Assembly (NCBI GenBank): GCA_902384685.1 | Contig: CABMCU010000141.1 | Span: forward strand, 1-48,816 | Reading direction: 5' to 3' | From: an uncultured archaeon | GTDB taxonomy: Archaea; Thermoplasmatota; E2; DHVEG-1 | DNA length: 48,816 nt | Position numbers and translations under genes: made by a program | Shown: in pieces, positions 43,493 through 48,816 of the stretch | Numbering within the stretch: position 1 is the stretch's first letter | Layout of the letters: every line of letters starts with the position of its first letter | The notes under the pieces: generated by a model | Told to the model about the DNA's origin: nothing | Database searches by the model: none | The model's input: the letters and a program-made list of their open reading frames with translations, nothing else

Positions 43493-46339
43493 TCATTCGA
43501 TATAGATTGCTGGTCGCAAGGGAATTGCAAACTTTATTTTCTTTACCGGATCATACAGGTTATTATCATCGGTACTGTAAATTTCCACCTCGCAGTTAAA
43601 CACCTCTTTGAGATATAATTTTGCGTTGAGGAGATGATCTTTTTCGTTGATAGGAATAAGGAATCGCTCACGGTCTATTTCACTCAACATTTTTATATCA
43701 CCGCCAATTTTTGAAATAAATTGAGACACTTGTTGACCGAGTGGTTTCATCGATGAATCTGTCAATGTATCTTTTATCATCAGACCGACATTGAATTGAT
43801 TTTCAGCAGCAAGTTGTAAAGCTTTTCTGAAAATTTTTTGTTTCCATTCCGGAGATGTATAAATACAGATTTTTTTTGGTGTAATCTTTGTAACCTTGAG
43901 AATCTCGTTAGTATCTTCGATGACCCGAGTAAGAAGGTATTCTCCTACCTCATCCTTTTCAGAAATCTCTTCAGGATTAAATTCTGGATATACTTCGTTA
44001 GAAACAAAATGGTTGTACCCCTGTGTCATCCAGAGTTCTTCAGCTAGATGTGGCGTGATCGGTGTCATAAGCACTATCCAGGTGCGGACAAACTGATCAA
44101 GTAATTTTTTGTTTGCTCCCTGTCGTTTTAAGTACAATTGCACGTCTTTCTGGCATTCAAAAAAGATTTCGTTAGAGGTAACCCGCAGGTCATAGGTCGC
44201 AAATGCATTAAGAACTTTCTGTATCCGTCGTTGTAGACTACTTCTCAACCAATTATCAAGATACTGTTGTTTCTTTTCTTTTATTTGAGAGATTTGTTGA
44301 ACCAATTTCCAGATGTTGACGATCCGATTTTTATATTTAAGGACGTTTTCAGGGTCCCATTCAATATCAACAAACGGTGACCCGATATGCAGATAATAGA
44401 GACGCAATGCATCGACACCATACGTGACGGCAGCTTCAACAATGGGTTCTGCACCACCTTTGGATTTACTGATTTTTTCTTTCCCTTTTTGTGTTACCCA
44501 CCAGTGAACAAAAATCCCGTGTGGGCGTTTCTGTTCTGGCATGATTGCAACATGATTCATAATATAGACCGGGAAATGAACAGTTTTATGTTCTTTTCCA
44601 CCCAGATTTATATCGACAGGGTACCAGTAGTTAAAATCTGCTTTAATGGTCTGCCAGATCTTATGTTTTGGAGACCCAAATCCATAGAACACATAGTCAA
44701 AGAACTCATCGGTCATATCTTTTGCTGAGATCTTCTTTTGATTTACATATGACGAGATGATATAATAGGCCGAATAAAGGGTTGAATCGGAAATTGGTTC
44801 TATTATCCAATCTTTCTTGTAAGGAAACTCAGTTCCTAGCCAGGAGCCTCTTCTGATCACTGCTCGATCATCAAACCAATCAAGAATTTTTGGTAGTTCA
44901 TCTTTATATTCCTGAGGGTAAATATTCATGGTTGCTGCAAAATCTTTAGATTCTCTTGTTAAAACAGAGTCACTGTATTTAATGAACCATTGATCGGGTA
45001 TTTGTTTAATGACTACTGTTTCTTTGCATCTACAGATTACTTTTTCTGAGAATTCTTTCATTAAAGTCGCAAGATTCTTCAGGATTAGATCGTTTTTTAC
45101 AGTATCTTTGATCTCTGCGATTTTTATACCAGCATACTTACCACATTTCTCGTTTAATACCCCGGTATGAAATTCTTTTTTGTACACAATTTCGGTTGCT
45201 TCGTTGAGTTTTTCTGTTTCTATTTGACTCTTTATTTGAAGTTGGTCACATACTTCTTTTGCTGGGTTATTACCAAATCCTTTGACATCGATAATTTTGA
45301 TTGCCTCGATTTTTTCTTTTGATTCTACTAGTGCAATCCAATCGTATGGGGCGTGAGCTGGTACGGACATGACTATCCCAGTGGCAACAGTAGGGTCTGC
45401 GAATACACCAGCTAGAATCGGAATCTCTCTGTTGATTTCAGGTACTACGCAGGTTTTACCAATTAAATCTTTACCTTTGATAGTATCTTGTAGAGGTTGA
45501 ACATTATCATATTGATAAGAAAGTTTTTGAAAACATTCTTTGGAGCAGATCCAAGTTTCGTTATTGATTTTTACTTTATGATATTCAATTGTAGGATTTA
45601 CCCACATATTTGTGACACCAAAGATTGTTTCCGGTCTGAGTGTGGCTGCAGGGAGAATCATACCATCTTTAAGAGTAAATTTGATAACTGTAAACTCAAG
45701 AATCTCTGCAGAACCTCCCTGGGCGACATCAGTTTCTGATTTATCGACTGCGACAGGCCCACAATTTGGGCAATAAGGAGCAAAATGTGGTTTCTGAGTT
45801 AGCAGATTTTTTTCATAAAGTTTATGGAACTGCCATTGAATGAACTTTTTATAACCATCAGAAATCGTATTCATCAACCGGGTGTAATCAATGAGGAAAC
45901 CAAAACGCTTCCAGTAATCTTCTACATATACCTTGCTAAAATAATTCACAACCTCTATCGGGTCGGTTAATTTTTTGATAAATGCATCTGAACACCCGTT
46001 TTGTTTTAACATTGTAATAGTATCTTCGTCTTGTCGCTCTACTTTTTTTGCAAACCCGACTGAAGGAATCCCTGAGGCATGGAATCCTGCTGGGAATAAA
46101 ACGTCATACCCAGTCATTCGTTTATATCTAGCGATGACGTCACAATATGTAAACACTCGCATGTGACCCACATGGAGGTACCCGGAAATACCGGGATATG
46201 CAAAATGGAGAAAGAATTTTTTCTTTTTTTTCTTCTGAGCAACATTGATATTTGCATCAAACCATTTGTTTTGCCATTTCTGCTCAACAGCAACGTAATC
46301 GTAATTGTTTTCTTCCATGGATATAATCTGTTCGGACAT
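43493..46339 (-). CDS. leuS: Leucyl-tRNA synthetase, archaeal type
   Basis: This class I synthetase charges tRNA-Leu. The 948 residues show HIGH as YLHVGHMR (~57-62), KMSKS as EKISKSKGG (~620), a zinc-ribbon-like YCPNCGPVAVDKSETDV, and a CP1 editing domain with ATLRPETIFGVTNMWVNP and VMSVPAHAPYDW. The anticodon-binding domain carries TPITPHLAEELW. The length fits the archaeal/eukaryal form. It overlaps the zinc-ribbon gene by 4 nt. Confidence 0.97.
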   Translation of the reverse strand: MSEQIISMEENNYDYVAVEQKWQNKWFDANINVAQKKKKKKFFLHFAYPGISGYLHVGHMRVFTYCDVIARYKRMTGYDVLFPAGFHASGIPSVGFAKKVERQDEDTITMLKQNGCSDAFIKKLTDPIEVVNYFSKVYVEDYWKRFGFLIDYTRLMNTISDGYKKFIQWQFHKLYEKNLLTQKPHFAPYCPNCGPVAVDKSETDVAQGGSAEILEFTVIKFTLKDGMILPAATLRPETIFGVTNMWVNPTIEYHKVKINNETWICSKECFQKLSYQYDNVQPLQDTIKGKDLIGKTCVVPEINREIPILAGVFADPTVATGIVMSVPAHAPYDWIALVESKEKIEAIKIIDVKGFGNNPAKEVCDQLQIKSQIETEKLNEATEIVYKKEFHTGVLNEKCGKYAGIKIAEIKDTVKNDLILKNLATLMKEFSEKVICRCKETVVIKQIPDQWFIKYSDSVLTRESKDFAATMNIYPQEYKDELPKILDWFDDRAVIRRGSWLGTEFPYKKDWIIEPISDSTLYSAYYIISSYVNQKKISAKDMTDEFFDYVFYGFGSPKHKIWQTIKADFNYWYPVDINLGGKEHKTVHFPVYIMNHVAIMPEQKRPHGIFVHWWVTQKGKEKISKSKGGAEPIVEAAVTYGVDALRLYYLHIGSPFVDIEWDPENVLKYKNRIVNIWKLVQQISQIKEKKQQYLDNWLRSSLQRRIQKVLNAFATYDLRVTSNEIFFECQKDVQLYLKRQGANKKLLDQFVRTWIVLMTPITPHLAEELWMTQGYNHFVSNEVYPEFNPEEISEKDEVGEYLLTRVIEDTNEILKVTKITPKKICIYTSPEWKQKIFRKALQLAAENQFNVGLMIKDTLTDSSMKPLGQQVSQFISKIGGDIKMLSEIDRERFLIPINEKDHLLNAKLYLKEVFNCEVEIYSTDDNNLYDPVKKIKFAIPLRPAIYIE

Positions 46340-46418
46340 GAAGATTGTTTTATATAATATTTCGTATCCTCTTGTTTATTTGTCTGAAGCATTTAAGGCA
46401 ACGAAATTTTAAATAGTA

Positions 46419-46433
46419 CTCTTATAATAAGAG
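46419..46433 (+). promoter_or_regulatory. Inverted repeat between TATA box and start site of a C25 peptidase gene
   Basis: CTCTTAT-A-ATAAGAG is a perfect 7-bp inverted repeat. The TATA-like TTTTAAAT is at 46407-46414, so the predicted start is ~46436. The repeat lies between them, where a bound protein would block the polymerase. AAGGGG follows at 46443-46448 as a ribosome site. Confidence 0.45.
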
Positions 46434-46454
46434 CATAATAATAAGGGGATCCAT

Positions 46455-48256
46455 ATGAAGAAAAAACTTTCTATTATAGTAGTAGGAATTTTATTTATCA
46501 GTGGTTTTGGAACGGCTATTACAACCAACTTCCAGAGTAAAAAAATGACAATTCAAGAAAAAATACAATTCTCCGAACCAGTGATAATGAACCAAAATAA
46601 TTATTCTTCTGTGAAGATTAAAGAAGCTACCTCATATGTTGCATTACCTGGTAATCCTATGTTACCTGTTTATACAAAATTGTTTATGTTTCCTTTTGGA
46701 ACGATTATAACGGATGTCTCTTTTACTACTTCTTCTGAACAAATAAAAGAGCTTACAAATGAGATTCTTCCAACGGCTCAACCCACACCGGTTTCTGGTG
46801 CGTTGATAGAGCTATCAAATGAAAAACAGGTAAAAAACGATTTGGTCTATTTGGGTACGAACGCCTACCCCTCGTCTCGCTTGGACTATCAGATCGGTGC
46901 TGGTCTAAATGGAAATGACCATGTTATTCTTCTTTCAGTTCAATATTATCCTCTTCTGTATTTACCACAACACCATACTCTCCTTTTTACTCCTAACGTG
47001 CAGATAATGGTGACCTATGAGCAATCAAAGAATTCTTTAAATCTCTCTATGGATAACAAGTTGCTTGTTATTGCTCCAGAAGAATACACAGACGCGCTTC
47101 AACCTCTTGTTGTGCATAAAAATCAATATAATACTAAGACAACCCTAATGACGACAGAGTGGATTACTATCCATTCAACTGGTCGAGATTTACCAGAGAA
47201 GATTAAATATACGATTAAGGACGCTATCGAAACTAATGCTATCTCCTCGGTTTTACTTGTTGGTGGCGTGGAGAAAATTCCTATTCGACGAAGCTATGTA
47301 AGCTTGTGGGGTCTTGAGGATGATGGGATGATTACAGATCTTTATTATTCTGATATTTTTGATGCTCATGGGAATTTCTCCAGTTGGGATACCAACAACA
47401 ACGATAAGTTCGGAGAATCAAACGATATCGTCGATCTTTATCCTGACGTTCATCTTGGTCGACTCGCCTGTGACTCTATCCAAGAGGTGAACATCACTGT
47501 AGATAAGATCATCCACTATGAAACTGAAACCTATGGGAGCGACTGGTTTAACACGATGATTTTCATTGGTGGAAACACCTTTCGCTGGTCGCCAGGGAAT
47601 GATGGCGAAAAAAACAACGAAATCATCATGGGAATCATGTCCCAATTTACACCAAAAATCATCTGGACATCAAAGGGAAACTTTAACAGACAAACCATTT
47701 CAAATACTATTACAGACGGTGCAGGATTCCTCGATTACTCAGGTCACGGATTTGAACACGGAATGGGAACCTTCACCCCATCTGGACTTCAAATGAAACA
47801 ATATTTAACTTCATACATCAATGATCAAAAGAACGAATATAAACTTCCAATTATGTTTTTCGATGCATGTCTCACAGCAAAAATCGATTATATCCTCCAA
47901 GATACCCTGAATTATTCAAAAATTAAAAACATAGTCACTTTCATAGTTAAAGCACTTGGTGTCAATACGTCGCAGCGAATCCCGTGTTATGCCTGGTCGT
48001 TTCTCAAACATGAGGGTGGTGGTGCGATAGCAACAATTGGAGCAACTCGTACTGCTTATGGTGGTGTCGAGAGCGGTGCCGTAAAATGTCTATTGAATTC
48101 TTCTCTGCATACAATAGCAGTGAGTTCCTTGGTCAAATGATGACCAAGATGCAAAATGGATATATCACTGAGGTCCATAATGATGCGTTTACTGTTGAAG
48201 AGTTCATGTTGCTTGGAGATCCAACCTTGAAAATTGGTGGATATCCTACACAATAA
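46455..48256 (+). CDS. Secreted C25 (gingipain-like) peptidase, frameshifted near the 3' end
   Basis: The frame from ATG 46455 ends at 48140, but the C-terminal part of the fold continues in another frame: SIEFFSAYNSSEFLGQMMTK, then FMLLGDPTLKIGGYPTQ, stop at 48256. One missing A in the AAAA run at 48083-48086 explains it: with five A the text reads VKMSIEFF. The rest has a signal peptide (KLSIIVVGILFISGFGTAIT), a propeptide-like region (~30-190), and the C25 fold with LLVIAPEEYTDALQPLVVHK, SVLLVGGVEKIPI, and a likely catalytic His in YSGHGFEHG and Cys in FFDACLTAKID. It may be a sequencing error, a pseudogene or a programmed shift. Confidence 0.85.
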
Positions 48257-48333
48257 CATAAACTACTCTACTCTTCTTATTTTTTTGACAATCAAAAGAC
48301 CTATATCTAGGCAGTTTGTTCCTCCCTTCATAA

Positions 48334-48816
48334 ATGAAAATATCACGATCATTCTCTGATAACCTCCCTAAAGTTCAAGGTATTGAGAAGATAACCGGTC
48401 TTTCTGAGGCAGAAGCTACCAAACGACTCCACGATGAAGGATATAATGAGCTTCCTTCTCAAAAGAAACAAAATATTTTGATAATTTTACTCCATGTTCT
48501 CCTTGAACCGATGTTGTTGCTTTTACTTGGTGCCGGTTTTATTTATTTTTTACTTGGAGAAAAACAAGACGCATTGATGTTACTGATTTTTGTCTTTGTG
48601 GTCGTTGGTATTACGTTTTATCAACAGCGAAAAACCGAACGAGCGCTAGAAGCTTTAAGAAATCTTTCAAGCCCTCGTGCACTTGTTATCCGCGATGGTC
48701 AGCAGAAAAGAATCCCAGGACGTGAGGTGGTAAGAGATGACTATATCATCCTCCATGAAGGAGATCGGGTTCCTGCTGATGGAATCGTTATTTTTTCTTC
48801 AAATCTCATGATAGAT
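48334..48816 (+). CDS. P-type cation-transporting ATPase, N-terminal part
   Basis: ATG at 48334 opens a frame that runs off the window (161 codons shown). The start (GIEKITGLSEAEATKRLHDEG) is the cation ATPase N-terminal domain. Two membrane helices follow (LLHVLLEPMLLLLLGAGFIY and ALMLLIFVFVVVGITFY). The actuator domain begins with VIRDGQQKRIPG and HEGDRVPADGIV. It resembles Ca2+ or Na+/H+-type ATPases (PMCA/SERCA-like). The phosphorylation site DKTGT is outside the window, so the ion is unknown. A TATA-like TATATC lies ~30 nt before the ATG. Confidence 0.9.
   Translation, partial: MKISRSFSDNLPKVQGIEKITGLSEAEATKRLHDEGYNELPSQKKQNILIILLHVLLEPMLLLLLGAGFIYFLLGEKQDALMLLIFVFVVVGITFYQQRKTERALEALRNLSSPRALVIRDGQQKRIPGREVVRDDYIILHEGDRVPADGIVIFSSNLMID

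Overview
The window is archaeal chromosome, moderately AT-rich. It carries archaeal-type PheS and LeuRS, ribosomal proteins L7Ae, S28e and L24e, SRP54, an LSm protein, an archaeal-type triosephosphate isomerase, the archaeal thiolase/HMG-CoA synthase/DUF35 gene set, and a homologue of the radical-SAM tetraether lipid synthase (Tes). Many genes have a TATA-like box 25-30 nt before the start codon and little or no leader. Three gingipain-like C25 peptidases, a secreted M28 peptidase and very large secreted beta-rich proteins suggest a protein-degrading euryarchaeon. Thermoplasmatota, for example a Marine Benthic Group D-like lineage, is my inference; the class is not proven by the sequence.

Layout. 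1-2031: the 3' end of a C25-like peptidase gene, a 630-base AT-rich gap, and a zinc-ribbon membrane protein. 2189-4830 (minus): operon HMG-CoA synthase > thiolase > DUF35 protein, the entry to the mevalonate pathway. 4913-10411 (minus): coiled-coil protein, a 959-residue membrane-anchored surface protein, and PheS. 10519-12600: a lone PAS protein, then a small accessory-looking island (HNH-like small protein, an array of Shine-Dalgarno-like repeats, an 18-codon basic mini-ORF coupled to a ribbon-helix-helix/zinc-finger protein, a gene-poor stretch) ending at tRNA-Ile(GAT). 12691-18765: glutamine synthetase, an orphan beta-class DNA methyltransferase, a radical-SAM protein, then L7Ae-S28e-L24e running into a LarA-type nickel-pincer enzyme and an adenosine-specific kinase. 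18911-20713 (minus): secreted FG-GAP repeat protein with 165-nt tandem repeats, followed by a degenerate tRNA-Cys-like 3' half.

21109-27260: protein-isoaspartate methyltransferase and carbamate kinase (divergent), DRG GTPase, triosephosphate isomerase and ribulose-phosphate epimerase (convergent), a structured intergenic segment, and Tes. 27398-34042: secreted M28 peptidase, histidine ammonia-lyase and urocanate hydratase (convergent), LSm, and a second C25 peptidase. 34117-38777: a pseudo-translational-GTPase, a HAD phosphatase, SRP54 and glycerate 2-kinase. 38995-48816: a 1429-residue PQQ-propeller surface protein, a small zinc ribbon, LeuRS, a third C25 peptidase with a one-base frameshift near its 3' end, and the 5' end of a P-type cation ATPase gene.

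How it fits together. C25 and M28 enzymes would cut proteins and peptides outside the cell. Histidine ammonia-lyase and urocanate hydratase perform the first two steps of histidine breakdown. Glutamine synthetase can assimilate ammonia, and carbamate kinase can make ATP from carbamoyl phosphate. Thiolase/HMGS/DUF35 and Tes point to isoprenoid tetraether lipids. The points most worth a second look are the ammonia-lyase with Ala-Cys-Gly at the MIO position, the repeat/mini-ORF/RHH locus, the LarA-adenosine kinase coupling, the P-loop-less GTPase relative, palindromes at three promoters, the tRNA remnant and the frameshifted peptidase.
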